A stretch of DNA of 64,000 bases, from assembly GCF_900103865.1 (NCBI RefSeq), contig NZ_FNII01000011.1, forward strand, positions 1 through 64,000, given 5' to 3'. Below are positions 50,433 to 60,232 of the stretch, piece by piece; the first letter of the stretch is position 1; each line of letters starts with the position of its first letter. The DNA comes from Vreelandella arcis. Lineage in GTDB: Bacteria > Pseudomonadota > Gammaproteobacteria > Pseudomonadales > Halomonadaceae. The notes beneath the pieces were generated by a model. The model did no database searches. It worked only from the letters and a program-made list of their open reading frames with translations, and was not told where the DNA came from. The position numbers and the translations under genes are program-made.

Positions 50433-51140
50433 TCAGGAGTCATGGTCGAGAGCCCTTGTCGCATGAGGGACGGGCGTTAGTAGTTCGGTTAGTACGTTCA
50501 CCACCCCATCCGGGGCACTGTTAGCAATCGGCTCACCGTGATTGTAGCCGTACGGCAGCGCCAAGGTGGCAAATCCCGCAGCTTTGCCAGCGGCGATATC
50601 GTGGCGTGAATCGCCGACCATCATGCACTCGGCAGGCACTACGCCACAGACGCTGGCCGCATGCAGCAGTGGTAACGGGGCAGGCTTTTTTTCGGCCAAT
50701 GAATCACCGCCGAGGCACAGCATGAAATACGTCTGCAAGCCGAAGTGGTCTAAAATAGGCTGGATAAAGCGCTTGGGCTTGTTGGTAATCAATACCAGCA
50801 TAAAGCCTGCTTGGCTAAGGGCGTTGAGTGCTTGGGAAACACCGGGATATAGGGTCGTTAGCGCGTTGGGGGCCGCTGCATAATGGTCTAAAAACGCCGC
50901 GTAGGCGCGGTCAAAAAGCCCTGCGTCAGGCGCCTCCCCTTGCGCCCAGGTTAACGCACGCTCTACCAGGATCGCCGCGCCGTTCCCGACCCAGTCGCGC
51001 ACCTTATCTACCGAGGGCGTTGCCAGCCCCTGATCGTTCAGGGCTCGGCCGACCGCAACCGCCAAGTCAGGCACAGAATCTATCAACGTGCCATCGAGAT
51101 CAAAAGCAATCATACGCTTGCCGCGAAGTAGTGGGTGCAC
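50433..51140 (-). CDS. gph: Phosphoglycolate phosphatase
   Basis: HAD-family hydrolase that removes 2-phosphoglycolate from oxidative DNA repair or photorespiration. The nucleophile motif FDLDGTLIDSV near the N-terminus, VLITNKPKRF and GDSRHDIAAGKAAGF are present. The start is GTG with AAGGAT upstream. It has 235 residues. In many gammaproteobacteria gph lies between rpe and trpE; here ndh separates it from rpe. Confidence 0.93.
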   Translation of the reverse strand: MHPLLRGKRMIAFDLDGTLIDSVPDLAVAVGRALNDQGLATPSVDKVRDWVGNGAAILVERALTWAQGEAPDAGLFDRAYAAFLDHYAAAPNALTTLYPGVSQALNALSQAGFMLVLITNKPKRFIQPILDHFGLQTYFMLCLGGDSLAEKKPAPLPLLHAASVCGVVPAECMMVGDSRHDIAAGKAAGFATLALPYGYNHGEPIANSAPDGVVNVLTELLTPVPHATRALDHDS

Positions 51141-51257
51141 AGGGTTATCCTTTTAGGCTTTCCAGGCGAGTAGTTTACCTGGGTCAAACCGCGGTTCACA
51201 TTCGTCAGTCGCGCAAGAAACTTCTATGATGAGGATCATTTCGTCAAGGAGTAAGAC

Positions 51258-52556
51258 ATGAACCCTCCCACCATTGTGATTGTTGGCGGCGGCGCTGGCG
51301 GCTTAGCGCTGGCCACGCAGCTAGGACGCACGCTTGGCAAGCCAGAGCGCGCCAATATTGTGTTGCTCGACCGCGACACCACCCACGTCTGGAAACCGTT
51401 ACTTCACGAACTGGCCACCGGCGTGCTGAATTCCAGCATGGATGAAGTGGATTACCGTGGCCATTCATCGGCACATCATTACCGCTACCAGCGGGGCTCG
51501 CTCTCGGGTATCGATCGCGAGGCAAAACGCCTGCGTCTCGCGCCAATTGTGGATGAAGAAGGCATTGAAGTTTTTCCCGCCCGGGAGCTTAGCTACGATT
51601 ATCTGGTCATGGCTCTGGGCAGCGTGTCCAATGACTTTGGCACGCCCGGTGTTGCCGAGCACTGCCACTTTATTGATTCGCCCCAGCAAGCCAGGGGTTT
51701 TCAGCGCGATATGATCAATACGTTTCTACGCTACACCGACCCATCAATGCGTCAGCATACCCAACTGACCATTGGCATTGTTGGCGGTGGAGCTACCGGT
51801 GTGGAGCTGGCCGCTGAACTATTAGACGCCTCAAGAATGCTCAACGCCTATGGTGTTACGGCGGTCGACCACCAACAGATCAGCGTGCACCTGTTAGAGG
51901 CCGCACCTCGCCTGTTGCCGGGGTTATCCGAGCGTATCAGCCAAACCGTCCAGCAAGAGCTTGAAAAGATGGGCGTAACGATACATGTCGATACGGCGGT
52001 CAAAGAAGCACATGCTAGCCGCCTGATTACCGGCGATGATGAAACCATTGAAACCGACCTCAACGTCTGGGCGGCAGGCATCAAGGCGCCGCCGTTCCTC
52101 GCCGAACTTGGCCTTTCCACCAACAAAAAGAATCAAATCAAGGTGGCCAAAACGCTACAGAGTATCGATGATCCCACCATCTTCGCCCTCGGCGACTGCG
52201 CCGAATGCCCCCAGGGCGAGGACAGCAGCGTGCCGCCCCGTGCCCAAGCCGCTCACCAGCAGGCTAAACGGCTGGCCAAGAACTTAGTCAATCTGCTAGA
52301 AGACAAGCCGCTTACCGACTTCCGCTATCGGGATCGCGGCTCCCTGGTATCGCTGGCCCGTTACGATGCGGTGGGCAGCTTGATGCGCAGCTCCGCGTCA
52401 CGCGGGTTATTTTTGGAGGGTTGGCTGGCACGCCGCGCCTACGCGTCGCTTTACCGCATGCACCAGTTGTCGATTCATGGCGCACCCAAGACCGCGCTGG
52501 CGTGGCTGGTGGATAAGCTCAACCGCTACCTTAAGCCACGCATGAAGCTCCATTAG
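51258..52556 (+). CDS. ndh: Type II NADH dehydrogenase
   Basis: Non-proton-pumping NADH:quinone oxidoreductase on the inner membrane. FAD-binding IVIVGGGAGGLALATQL at the N-terminus, NAD-binding IGIVGGGATGVELAAELL in the middle, the FAD-contact FALGDCAECPQG and a C-terminal amphipathic membrane-anchoring part are present. AAGGAGTAAG lies upstream of the ATG. It has 432 residues. It lies between gph and rpe, on the opposite strand to both. Confidence 0.94.
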   Translation: MNPPTIVIVGGGAGGLALATQLGRTLGKPERANIVLLDRDTTHVWKPLLHELATGVLNSSMDEVDYRGHSSAHHYRYQRGSLSGIDREAKRLRLAPIVDEEGIEVFPARELSYDYLVMALGSVSNDFGTPGVAEHCHFIDSPQQARGFQRDMINTFLRYTDPSMRQHTQLTIGIVGGGATGVELAAELLDASRMLNAYGVTAVDHQQISVHLLEAAPRLLPGLSERISQTVQQELEKMGVTIHVDTAVKEAHASRLITGDDETIETDLNVWAAGIKAPPFLAELGLSTNKKNQIKVAKTLQSIDDPTIFALGDCAECPQGEDSSVPPRAQAAHQQAKRLAKNLVNLLEDKPLTDFRYRDRGSLVSLARYDAVGSLMRSSASRGLFLEGWLARRAYASLYRMHQLSIHGAPKTALAWLVDKLNRYLKPRMKLH

Positions 52557-52565
52557 AACGGTCGT

Positions 52566-53270
52566 TTAGCCCGCCGCGCCTTTCGCCAACGACGCTCGAA
52601 GCTGACGGATGACTGAATCATAGCCGTGCGGGTCGCTGTCTTCCTGCGCACTGAAGATCGCCGAACCGGCAACGAACATATCCGCCCCGGCGGCAGCGAT
52701 ATCGGCAATGTTGTCAGCTTTTACGCCACCGTCAATTTCCAACCGAATCGGCCGCCCTGACGCATCGATACGCGCGCGGGCGTCGCGCAGTTTGTCCAGC
52801 GTGCCGGGGATAAACGACTGGCCGCCAAAGCCGGGGTTGACGCTCATCAACAGCACAATATCGATTTTATCCATCACATAATCAAGGTAAGACAGTGGCG
52901 TGGCGGGGTTAAACACCAGCCCGGCCTTGCAACCACCATCGCGGATCAGCTGCAGGGAACGGTCGATGTGCTCGGAGGCTTCGGGGTGAAAAGTAATGTA
53001 GCTCGCCCCTGCTTCAATAAAGTCGCTGATCATGCGATCCACGGGCTTGACCATCAAATGCACGTCGATGGGCGCCGTGACGCCGTGCTGACGTAAGGCC
53101 TTACATACCATGGGCCCGATGGTGAGGTTGGGTACGTAGTGATTATCCATCACGTCGAAATGCACGATGTCCGCGCCCGCCGCAAGAACGTTGTCCACTT
53201 CTTCTCCAAGGCGGGCGAAGTCAGCGGAGAGAATCGAGGGAGCAATTAAAAAATCACGCGCAGCGGTCAT
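52566..53270 (-). CDS. rpe: Ribulose-phosphate 3-epimerase
   Basis: Interconverts ribulose 5-phosphate and xylulose 5-phosphate. The metal-binding [26 protein letters not shown] and LEIDGGVK motifs are complete. It has 234 residues. TAGGAAGG precedes the ATG. It lies tail-to-tail with ndh, ten bases apart. Confidence 0.96.
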   Translation of the reverse strand: MTAARDFLIAPSILSADFARLGEEVDNVLAAGADIVHFDVMDNHYVPNLTIGPMVCKALRQHGVTAPIDVHLMVKPVDRMISDFIEAGASYITFHPEASEHIDRSLQLIRDGGCKAGLVFNPATPLSYLDYVMDKIDIVLLMSVNPGFGGQSFIPGTLDKLRDARARIDASGRPIRLEIDGGVKADNIADIAAAGADMFVAGSAIFSAQEDSDPHGYDSVIRQLRASLAKGAAG

Positions 53271-53454
53271 ATTGCCTTCCTACTTATTAACTAAAAAAAA
53301 GAGTGAGTTAGCGGTCACCACTGACCGGCAGTAATGCCCGGCAGTAGCGGTCAGCGGGCTTGAAGGGCCCTATGTTAGCAGAAGGCACGCGCCGAGGGTG
53401 GCGTCCGCTTTGTTGCTTACCCATGCCGGGCACAGGGGTGAATTGCATCAACTC

Positions 53455-53477
53455 ATATTCTAAAAAAGAATATAAAA
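53455..53477 (+). promoter_or_regulatory. Probable CysB site upstream of the sulfate transporter
   Basis: ATATTCTAAAAAAGAATAT (53455-53473) is a perfect 7-bp dyad around five A, with the T-N11-A shape of a LysR-type site. It overlaps an AT-rich run (AAAAAAGAATATAAAA) shared with the cysH leader. It lies about 85 bases before the operon. Direct binding by CysB is inferred. Confidence 0.55.
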
Positions 53478-53559
53478 CACAATTGTAATTCCATAATCCA
53501 AGGTTTAACCTTGCTAACTAAATTGCCAATGCTGGCTTAGCCTTTTCAAGGAGCTTGTG

Positions 53560-54570
53560 ATGCCATTATCTATTGTTTTACGTCGTAGCCTGTTAGCGCT
53601 GGCCGTTGGTGCCACACTTTCAAGCCCCGCCGTGGCTCAAGAGCGCGAACTGCTCAACTCTTCCTACGATATTGCGCGCGAGCTGTTTGCCGAGATCAAT
53701 CCCAAGTTTGAAGCCTGGTGGGAGGAAGAGCACGGCGAGCAAGTCGAGGTCAGCCAATCCCACGGCGGCTCCTCGGCCCAGGCACGCGCCATCATGCAGG
53801 GACTACGCGCCGACGTTGTCACCTTCAACCAAGTGACCGATGTTAACGTCCTCGCCGACGCCGGTCTGGTTGACGAGGACTGGCAACAGGCACTGGATAA
53901 CAACGCTTCCCCCTACTATTCCACTACGGCGTTTCTAGTGCGTAAGGATAATCCCAAGGGGATTGAAAACTGGGACGACCTAGTCAACGAAGATGTCGAG
54001 GTAGTTTTCCCCAACCCCAAAACCTCAGGTAACGGCCGCTACACTTATCTGGCTGCCTGGGGGTTTGCCGACGAGCAATTTGACGGTGACGAAGAGCAAA
54101 TCCAGGACTTCATGCGCACCTTCTTGGCTAACGTCGTGGTATTCGACACCGGTGGCCGTGGCGCTACCACCAGCTTTATCGAACGTGGCATTGGCGATGT
54201 ATTGATCAGCTTCGAGTCCGAGGTCAACAATATCCGCAGTGAATACGGTAGCGACGACTACGAAGTAATCGTGCCGCCCACCAGCATCCTCGCGGAGTTC
54301 CCGGTCGCCGTGGTCAGCCCTAACGCCGAGCGCAATGGCAACACTGACCTGGCGCAAAGCTATTTGGAATACCTCTACCGTGAAGATACCCAGCGCTTGC
54401 TCGCCGGCTTCAACTACCGCGTTCACCATGAGGCGGTGGTCGACGAATTTGCCGACCAATTCCCCGACACAGACTTGCTCAAGGTGGAGGATGTGTTCGG
54501 TAGCTGGCCAGAAGCGATGGAGACCCACTTTGAAGGCGGCGGCATGCTCGATAAGCTTCAGCGCCGTTAA
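53560..54570 (+). CDS. sbp: Sulfate/thiosulfate ABC transporter binding protein
   Basis: Periplasmic receptor for sulfate or thiosulfate. The signal peptide ends near SPAVAQ. The mature protein starts with RELLNSSYDIARELFAEINPKFEAWW and has the oxyanion-binding SHGGSSAQARAI and TFNQVTDVNVLA segments of the Sbp/CysP family. The ATG at 53560 is preferred to the GTG directly before it because AAGGAG is then six bases upstream. It has 336 residues. First gene of sbp-cysT-cysW-cysA. Sbp and CysP cannot be told apart with certainty. Confidence 0.93.
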   Translation: MPLSIVLRRSLLALAVGATLSSPAVAQERELLNSSYDIARELFAEINPKFEAWWEEEHGEQVEVSQSHGGSSAQARAIMQGLRADVVTFNQVTDVNVLADAGLVDEDWQQALDNNASPYYSTTAFLVRKDNPKGIENWDDLVNEDVEVVFPNPKTSGNGRYTYLAAWGFADEQFDGDEEQIQDFMRTFLANVVVFDTGGRGATTSFIERGIGDVLISFESEVNNIRSEYGSDDYEVIVPPTSILAEFPVAVVSPNAERNGNTDLAQSYLEYLYREDTQRLLAGFNYRVHHEAVVDEFADQFPDTDLLKVEDVFGSWPEAMETHFEGGGMLDKLQRR

Positions 54571-54595
54571 TTCCTTTGATCCGTCGGGTTAAGCT

Positions 54596-55450
54596 ATGAG
54601 CCAATTCGCCCTTCGCCGTTCCGGCAGCACACGTGTGCTGCCGGGATTCGGTCTTTCCATGGGTATCAGCGTGCTGTTTATTTCGCTGGTGCTGTTATTA
54701 CCGATCACCGGCCTGTTCGGCCAGCTTGCGGGGCTTAGCCTTGCCGAGTACTGGGCGATCATCACCGAAGGTCGCGTTGTTGCCAGCTACATGGTCACCA
54801 TCGGCGCGGCGGCTGTCGCGGCGTTGGTTAACGCAGTGTTTGGCTTGCTGCTGGCGTGGGTATTGGTGCGCTATGAATTCCCCGGCAAGCGGTTGCTCGA
54901 CGCGCTGATGGATCTCCCCTTCGCCCTGCCGACTGCCGTGGCCGGGATTACCCTGGCCACGCTTTACGCAGGCAGCGGCTGGATGGGCAGCTGGTTAGAG
55001 GCTATAGGCATCAACGTGGCCTATACCTGGGTCGGGATTGCCCTGGCCATGGCGTTCACCAGCATTCCCTTTGTGGTGCGCACCGTACAGCCGGTGCTTG
55101 AGGATATGCCCGTCGAAGTCGACGAGGCAGCCATGTCGCTGGGCGCCACCGACGGCGTGGCCTTTCGGCGGGTCATCATGCCCCACCTTTGGCCCGCACT
55201 GGTGACAGGAACGGGCCTGGCCTTCGTGCGCTCGCTTGGCGAGTTCGGCGCGATTATTTTCATTGCCGGCAACATGCCTTACGAAACCGAGATCACCGCG
55301 CTGATGATTTTCGTCAAGCTTCAGGAATATGACTATGCCGGGGCGTCGGCGATTGCATCGGTGGTTCTATTTGTATCCCTCGCGTTGCTGTTGGCGATCA
55401 ATATCTGGCAAGGCCGTTTCGTACGTCGCCTGCACGGAGGAAACGCGTAA
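54596..55450 (+). CDS. cysT: Sulfate/thiosulfate ABC transporter permease CysT
   Basis: Inner-membrane channel subunit with six hydrophobic helices and the binding-protein-dependent EAA loop (EVDEAAMSLGATDGVAFRRVIMPHLWPA). The segment LGEFGAIIFIAGNMPYETEITALMIF is characteristic of sulfate permeases. It has 284 residues. It ends one base inside cysW, so the two are coupled. Confidence 0.95.
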   Translation: MSQFALRRSGSTRVLPGFGLSMGISVLFISLVLLLPITGLFGQLAGLSLAEYWAIITEGRVVASYMVTIGAAAVAALVNAVFGLLLAWVLVRYEFPGKRLLDALMDLPFALPTAVAGITLATLYAGSGWMGSWLEAIGINVAYTWVGIALAMAFTSIPFVVRTVQPVLEDMPVEVDEAAMSLGATDGVAFRRVIMPHLWPALVTGTGLAFVRSLGEFGAIIFIAGNMPYETEITALMIFVKLQEYDYAGASAIASVVLFVSLALLLAINIWQGRFVRRLHGGNA

Positions 55451-56277
55451 TGCAACGAATAGGAGACGCGCCCCTCGTTCGCCGCCTGCTGATTACCGCG
55501 GCGGTGCTGCTATCAGGGCTTTTTCTGCTGCTACCTTTGGTCGCTATCTTCGCCCAGGCATTTTCCCAAGGCGTCAGCGTGTTCTGGAGCAATGTAAGCG
55601 ATTACTACACCCTGCATGCGATTGGCTTAACGCTGATGATTGCGCTGTTAACCATTCCGGTGTGCCTGGTTTTCGGGGTTGCCCTGGCGTGGCTGGTTAC
55701 GCGCTTCGACTTCCCTGGACGGCGGCTGTTACAAACGTTGATTGATATCCCCTTTGCGGTATCGCCTGTTGTGGCCGGTCTTATTTACCTGCTGCTCTAT
55801 GGCCGCAATGGTTGGATCGGGGGATGGCTGGATAGCTACGACATCCAGCTGATGTTTGCCTGGCCAGGCATTCTTATGGTGACCATTTTTGTTACTTGCC
55901 CCTTCGTGGCCCGCGAGCTCATTCCGCTCATGCAGGCTCAGGGCTCCCGTGAAGAAGAAGCCGCCGTGACACTTGGGGCGTCCGGGTGGACGACGTTTCG
56001 TCGAGTCACCTTACCCAACATCCGCTGGGCGCTGCTTTACGGGATCATCCTGACCAACGCCCGTGCGGTAGGCGAGTTTGGCGCTGTGTCGGTAGTATCC
56101 GGCGCCATTCGCGGCCAAACCAACACGTTGCCCCTGCACCTTGAGCAGCTTTATCAGGATTATAACGCCGTGGGGGCTTTTGCTTGCGCGGCCTTACTCG
56201 CATTGATTGCCCTACTAACGCTTGCCGCCAAGGCGGGGCTGGAATGGCGCGCAGCGCGCCGGGAGGCATTTGCATGA
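55450..56277 (+). CDS. cysW: Sulfate/thiosulfate ABC transporter permease CysW
   Basis: The partner permease with six helices and the EAA loop [32 protein letters not shown]. The conserved [32 protein letters not shown] near the C-terminus identifies CysW. It has 275 residues. GGAGG precedes the ATG. Its end overlaps cysA by four bases (ATGA). Confidence 0.95.
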   Translation: MQRIGDAPLVRRLLITAAVLLSGLFLLLPLVAIFAQAFSQGVSVFWSNVSDYYTLHAIGLTLMIALLTIPVCLVFGVALAWLVTRFDFPGRRLLQTLIDIPFAVSPVVAGLIYLLLYGRNGWIGGWLDSYDIQLMFAWPGILMVTIFVTCPFVARELIPLMQAQGSREEEAAVTLGASGWTTFRRVTLPNIRWALLYGIILTNARAVGEFGAVSVVSGAIRGQTNTLPLHLEQLYQDYNAVGAFACAALLALIALLTLAAKAGLEWRAARREAFA

Positions 56278-57368
56278 GCATTCGCTTAGACAATATCGCC
56301 AAGCACTTTGGCAATACCCAGGCCCTAGAACCGATCAGCCTGGATATTAACGAAGGTGAACTAGTCGGCTTACTCGGCCCTTCGGGGTCGGGCAAAACCA
56401 CCTTGCTGCGGATCATCGCGGGCCTGGAAAATGCCGACCGCACCGCCCAGCCGGGTAAGATTTTATTCGGTGAGCGTGACGTCACCCACGTACACGTGCG
56501 CGATCGCCGTATTGGCTTCGTGTTCCAGAATTACGCACTGTTTCGGCATATGAGCGTTTACGACAACGTAGCATTTGGGCTTACGGTACTCTCGCGCAAG
56601 CATCGCCCCAGCAGCGGTGAAATTCGCGCCCGAGTGTATCGCCTGCTCGAAATGGTCAAACTTGAATCGTTTGCCAATCGCTACCCTGCCCAACTTTCGG
56701 GCGGTCAACAACAGCGCGTATCACTGGCCCGCGCGCTAGCCGTGGAGCCGGAGGTGTTACTGCTGGACGAGCCGTTTGGTGCCCTGGATGCCAAAGTGCG
56801 CCAGGAGCTGCGTCGCTGGCTGCGCCATCTGCACGACGAACTCAATTTCACTAGCGTGTTCGTCACCCACGACCAGGAAGAAGCGCTGGAGTTATCTGAC
56901 CGCGTGGTGGTGATGAGCAATGGCCGTATTGAGCAGATTGATACCCCTGATGCGCTCTACCGCTCACCCGCGAATCGCTTCGTATTTGAATTCCTGGGCG
57001 ATGTTAATCACCTGGAAGGTAAAGTAAATAACGCGGTACTAACCTGCGGCGACGCGCATTTACATGTGGATTTGCCCGACGGCCATGAAGAGCTCTTGCT
57101 ACGCCCCCACGAAGTGCGCCTAACCCAGGCGCCGACAGCTGAGAGCCACCTACCGGTCACCATCACGGCAATCTCACCGGTGGGCGCAGAGGTACGCGTA
57201 GAGCTGGAAGCAGATTGGCTAGCCCAGCCGTGGTTAGCCACCGTGCGCCATACTGACTTTGAGCATCTCGAATTACAGCGCGGCCAGCGGCTCTATGCCC
57301 ACCCGCGCCACTGGCGGCGCTTCCCGGAGTCAGTGTCGAAAGCGCCTGAGCAACGCCATGTGGCGTAA
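56274..57368 (+). CDS. cysA: Sulfate/thiosulfate ABC transporter ATPase CysA
   Basis: ATP-hydrolysing subunit. Walker [11 protein letters not shown]-loop, signature LSGGQQQR and Walker [13 protein letters not shown] are complete, followed by the ITHDQEEA-type switch and a C-terminal regulatory domain (about 235-360). The ATG at 56274 overlaps the cysW stop and gives 364 residues; the longer open frame upstream runs inside cysW and is not used. A GC-rich terminator follows the stop. Confidence 0.96.
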   Translation: MSIRLDNIAKHFGNTQALEPISLDINEGELVGLLGPSGSGKTTLLRIIAGLENADRTAQPGKILFGERDVTHVHVRDRRIGFVFQNYALFRHMSVYDNVAFGLTVLSRKHRPSSGEIRARVYRLLEMVKLESFANRYPAQLSGGQQQRVSLARALAVEPEVLLLDEPFGALDAKVRQELRRWLRHLHDELNFTSVFVTHDQEEALELSDRVVVMSNGRIEQIDTPDALYRSPANRFVFEFLGDVNHLEGKVNNAVLTCGDAHLHVDLPDGHEELLLRPHEVRLTQAPTAESHLPVTITAISPVGAEVRVELEADWLAQPWLATVRHTDFEHLELQRGQRLYAHPRHWRRFPESVSKAPEQRHVA

Positions 57369-57379
57369 GGCCAACGCTT

Positions 57380-57406
57380 CTGCCCCCAAGTGGGGCAGTT
57401 AGCTTT
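57380..57406 (+). terminator. Terminator after cysA
   Basis: CTGCCCC (57380-57386) pairs with GGGGCAG (57392-57398) around a five-base loop, followed by TTAGCTTT. It ends the sulfate transport operon before the convergent AlkB-like gene. Confidence 0.6.
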
Positions 57407-57424
57407 CGTCGTTATCCAATTAAA

Positions 57425-58042
57425 TCAAAAGCGCATTTGCCTAAAGGTCAAGCTAACCCGAGGTTCTACCTCTTTCTTTGTTTTAGGCAGGCTATGTAAC
57501 CAATATTGCTGCGTCGTGCCCTTCATTATCAGTAAACTTCCGTGCGCTAGATTAAGCGACACGCTCTCGCCTGTTTTTTTATGTTTAAACGAAAATTTTC
57601 TTTCGCCGCCTAAGGTCAATGCCCCGATTGAGCCATTTCCAACAAGGTCTTTTTCGGCATCACTGTGCCAACTCATGCCTTCGTCGCCTGCGTTATAAAA
57701 ATTACACAGGCACGAATTGAACACGTCCCCGCTGTGGCTCTCCACTACCTGCTTAAGCTCACGTAAAAAATCCGGCCAAACTAACGCCACTTTTGTATAC
57801 CCTGAGTACGAATAGGAGACTGGCTCATCTGCATACCACGCCATTTTCCTCTTGGTAACAATCTCTTTCCCATAAATAAAAGCGCGATCATGCTCCCAGC
57901 TTAATTCGCTTAGGCATTTTCCTAAATACATATCGGCGCTAACAGAGTCCAAGACGTTACCGTAGTAATAGGCTTCTCCGTCGTAGGGAAGCACATTAGT
58001 CAGCTTCATATCGTCGTTTTCAAACAGATCTGAATAACCCAT
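57425..58042 (-). CDS. AlkB-like 2-oxoglutarate/Fe(II) dioxygenase
   Basis: Probably repairs alkylated bases by oxidative demethylation, as do AlkB and its ALKBH2/3-like relatives. The iron ligands appear as HSDAEKDL and a later His in WLHSLPKT, with the 2-oxoglutarate arginines in PRVSLTFRQM. FNSCLCNFYNAGDEGMSWHSD is the family core. The ATG at 58042 is chosen because AAAGG lies eight bases upstream. It has 205 residues. Its base composition is visibly more AT-rich than its neighbours, which suggests transfer. It resembles the short ALKBH2-type group more than E. coli AlkB. Confidence 0.88.
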   Translation of the reverse strand: MGYSDLFENDDMKLTNVLPYDGEAYYYGNVLDSVSADMYLGKCLSELSWEHDRAFIYGKEIVTKRKMAWYADEPVSYSYSGYTKVALVWPDFLRELKQVVESHSGDVFNSCLCNFYNAGDEGMSWHSDAEKDLVGNGSIGALTLGGERKFSFKHKKTGESVSLNLAHGSLLIMKGTTQQYWLHSLPKTKKEVEPRVSLTFRQMRF

Positions 58043-58254
58043 AGCAATACCTTTTCTGTGCCCGCCAGGCGGAGCCGCGCCCACTCATTGCCAAAAAATG
58101 TGCAGCCGCTCATAATCCCAGATTGCTTCACTGCGTTCGCAAAGAGAGCGCTGTGTCATTACCGAGAAGCGAAGCGGCGATCTTAGATTGCGTAAGCATA
58201 CCGCCAACAAGCTACCCGCGTTATACTGACGTTTTAGCCATAGCGGAGAACCTA

Positions 58255-58848
58255 ATGTTACGGCGTCACTTTGTTACTTTATCGGGAGCCTTGCTGGCCA
58301 GCGTTTGGTTAGCAGGCTGTGCAAGCCCTCACTATTTACAGCTTTCACCCGAGCGCTCCACTCAGGTCGCTTCAGTAGGCCAAGGCCAAGCGATCACCGT
58401 GGTCGCGCAGGATGGGCGCGGTAGCGAAGTGATTGGCAGCCGTGCAGGCGGTGGCATGTCTACCGCGCAAATTACCGTCAATAGCCATGAAATCATTCCG
58501 CGCTTGCAGCAGGAAGCTGAGCGCGCGGTTGAAGACATGGGGTTTACCGCTACCCGTGAAGCAGCAGAAGGACGGCCTAGCTTAACGTTGGAGCTGGCAA
58601 GCCTTTCTTACAGGCAAGGCAACAGCGACCAGCCCTTGATCGATGAAGCACAGCTGGAGGGCGTACTGCGCGCCATTGCGCGCAATGACGGAACCACCTA
58701 CACAGGTACTTATACCTCACGGCGGAGCCAGGAATACGCCTTTAAGCCTGATAAAGACACCAATACGCGAATGCTCAACGACCTGCTGAGTGACGCGCTA
58801 AATCGTGCCTTTAGCGATCCGGATCTCGGCCAGTTGCTGGCTCGTTAA
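58255..58848 (+). CDS. YajG-family lipoprotein
   Basis: An outer-membrane-type lipoprotein. The signal peptide ends in the lipobox LAGC (Cys at about residue 22), followed by ASPHYLQLSPERS and a DUF-type domain with TAQITVNSHEIIPRLQQEAERAVEDMGF. GGAG lies upstream of the ATG at 58255, giving 197 residues. This matches YajG-like lipoproteins, whose function is not established. An open frame extends 44 codons further upstream but has no ribosome site. Confidence 0.85.
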   Translation: MLRRHFVTLSGALLASVWLAGCASPHYLQLSPERSTQVASVGQGQAITVVAQDGRGSEVIGSRAGGGMSTAQITVNSHEIIPRLQQEAERAVEDMGFTATREAAEGRPSLTLELASLSYRQGNSDQPLIDEAQLEGVLRAIARNDGTTYTGTYTSRRSQEYAFKPDKDTNTRMLNDLLSDALNRAFSDPDLGQLLAR

Positions 58849-58897
58849 GCGCGCAACTGCTGTTATTAGCGTACCGTTTAGTGCGTCAGCCGTATGG

Positions 58898-59530
58898 CTA
58901 ATTCAACGGCCCACGACGCACTAATCGCCATATCTTCTCGCACAACCCCCGGTCATCTGGCTCGCTTTCTTCTAACAGCGTCAGCCGGAAGTTGGGCGAC
59001 AATAGCGTCTCGACTTCTTGATTGGCGACGCTGTAAGGCGGCCCCGATTCGCCCCCTTCGTGGGTCAAGCTCACCAGTAGCCCTTTAGCCCCTGGGGGAA
59101 CCAATTGGGCAAGGTGAAATGCATAACGCTGACGCGTTGCTTCAGGCAGCGCAATCAGTGCGGCACGATCATAGAACGCACCCACTTCGGCAGCCTGCTG
59201 AATATGCAGATGGAAAAAGTCGCCGCACCACAGCTCAATGCTGCCTTGGCGACTGATGTTAAATCCCGCTTGTTGATAGCGCGATACCGGGGTCGTCGCT
59301 TCGGCGAGAAACTGCTCGATCGCTTCAGGAGCCACTTCAATGCCCAGCACCGGGTGGCCGGCCTGGGCGAGCCAGCGCATATCAAGGGTTTTGCCGCATA
59401 AAGGCACCAGCACCTTGGCGCGATCCGGCACGGCAAGCGAGGGCCAGTAGCGTTCTAGCGCCGGATGCGGCTGAGATAAATGGAAGCCAACGCGGCCTTC
59501 CTGCCACCTTGCACGCCAAAGATCAATCAT
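58898..59530 (-). CDS. tpm: Thiopurine S-methyltransferase
   Basis: SAM-dependent methyltransferase. The family N-terminus (RWQEGRVGFHLSQPHPALERYW), the SAM site VLVPLCGKTLDMRWLAQAGHPVLGIEVAP and the ending segment EKIWRLVRR are visible. Relatives methylate thiopurines and, in pseudomonads, selenium and tellurium compounds. It has 210 residues. It converges with the lipoprotein gene. Confidence 0.93.
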   Translation of the reverse strand: MIDLWRARWQEGRVGFHLSQPHPALERYWPSLAVPDRAKVLVPLCGKTLDMRWLAQAGHPVLGIEVAPEAIEQFLAEATTPVSRYQQAGFNISRQGSIELWCGDFFHLHIQQAAEVGAFYDRAALIALPEATRQRYAFHLAQLVPPGAKGLLVSLTHEGGESGPPYSVANQEVETLLSPNFRLTLLEESEPDDRGLCEKIWRLVRRGPLN

Positions 59531-59547
59531 TATCGTTCAATCACCCA

Positions 59548-60183
59548 TTAAAACCAGCGGTCACGCTTTTTACGCCGACGCGGCAAATGCGGAACAATCA
59601 GCCCAACCACTAGGCCGGCACCTGCCACACCCCCGCCGTACATAAAGTAGCGTATGAGCAAGTCTTCCTCCTGGGTATCGAGCCGTGCTTGCAGGGCGCG
59701 CACCTGCTCACTCGCTTCATCAGCATCGCTGCCCAACTGGTTATTGCGCGCTTCTAACTGATCAATGCGCTGCTCACGGGCATCCAGCGTCGTGCGCATG
59801 GTCTCCACGCGCTGTTCCCATTGTTCATTGATGCCATCCAATTCATCGGTCAACGCTTCGACCCGAGATTCCAGCTCGGGAAGTTGCTCGGTTGCACTGG
59901 GCGTTTGCTGCAACTCATCGCTTAAAATCCATACGACGTCACCACCGTCGCCGCGCACACGCGTATAGTCACCGCTGGTTTCCAATACCTGAACCTGTTC
60001 CCCGGCGGTGAGCGTTCCCACAATGCGGTACCCATCGGTGGGGCCACTGCGCACAAAGGTAGACAGTTCATCGGATACCCAGGCGTCATTGTCTGACTGC
60101 GCTGCGGCGTTAACACACCACACACTAACCAATACACCGGCCGCAACGGCCCGGTAACGATGACAAAATTGAGTTGCTCGCAT
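59548..60183 (-). CDS. SH3-domain and coiled-coil membrane protein (TIGR04211-like)
   Basis: Signal peptide (about residues 1-28 from the ATG at 60183), a bacterial SH3 domain (VRSGPTDGYRIVGTLTAGEQVQVLETSGDYTRV), a long coiled coil (about 95-180, with regular EQ/LE heptads), one transmembrane segment (MYGGGVAGAGLVVGLIV) and a short cytoplasmic tail RRRKKRDRWF. This is the YgiM/TIGR04211 layout. Its function is unknown; SH3 and coiled-coil proteins often link the envelope to peptidoglycan. An upstream open frame of 36 codons lacks a signal sequence, so the internal ATG is preferred. Confidence 0.85.
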   Translation of the reverse strand: MRATQFCHRYRAVAAGVLVSVWCVNAAAQSDNDAWVSDELSTFVRSGPTDGYRIVGTLTAGEQVQVLETSGDYTRVRGDGGDVVWILSDELQQTPSATEQLPELESRVEALTDELDGINEQWEQRVETMRTTLDAREQRIDQLEARNNQLGSDADEASEQVRALQARLDTQEEDLLIRYFMYGGGVAGAGLVVGLIVPHLPRRRKKRDRWF

Positions 60184-60232
60184 AACGTAATGTCCTAATT
60201 GAAACGCTGCCCAACGGGCAGCACTAGCATGA

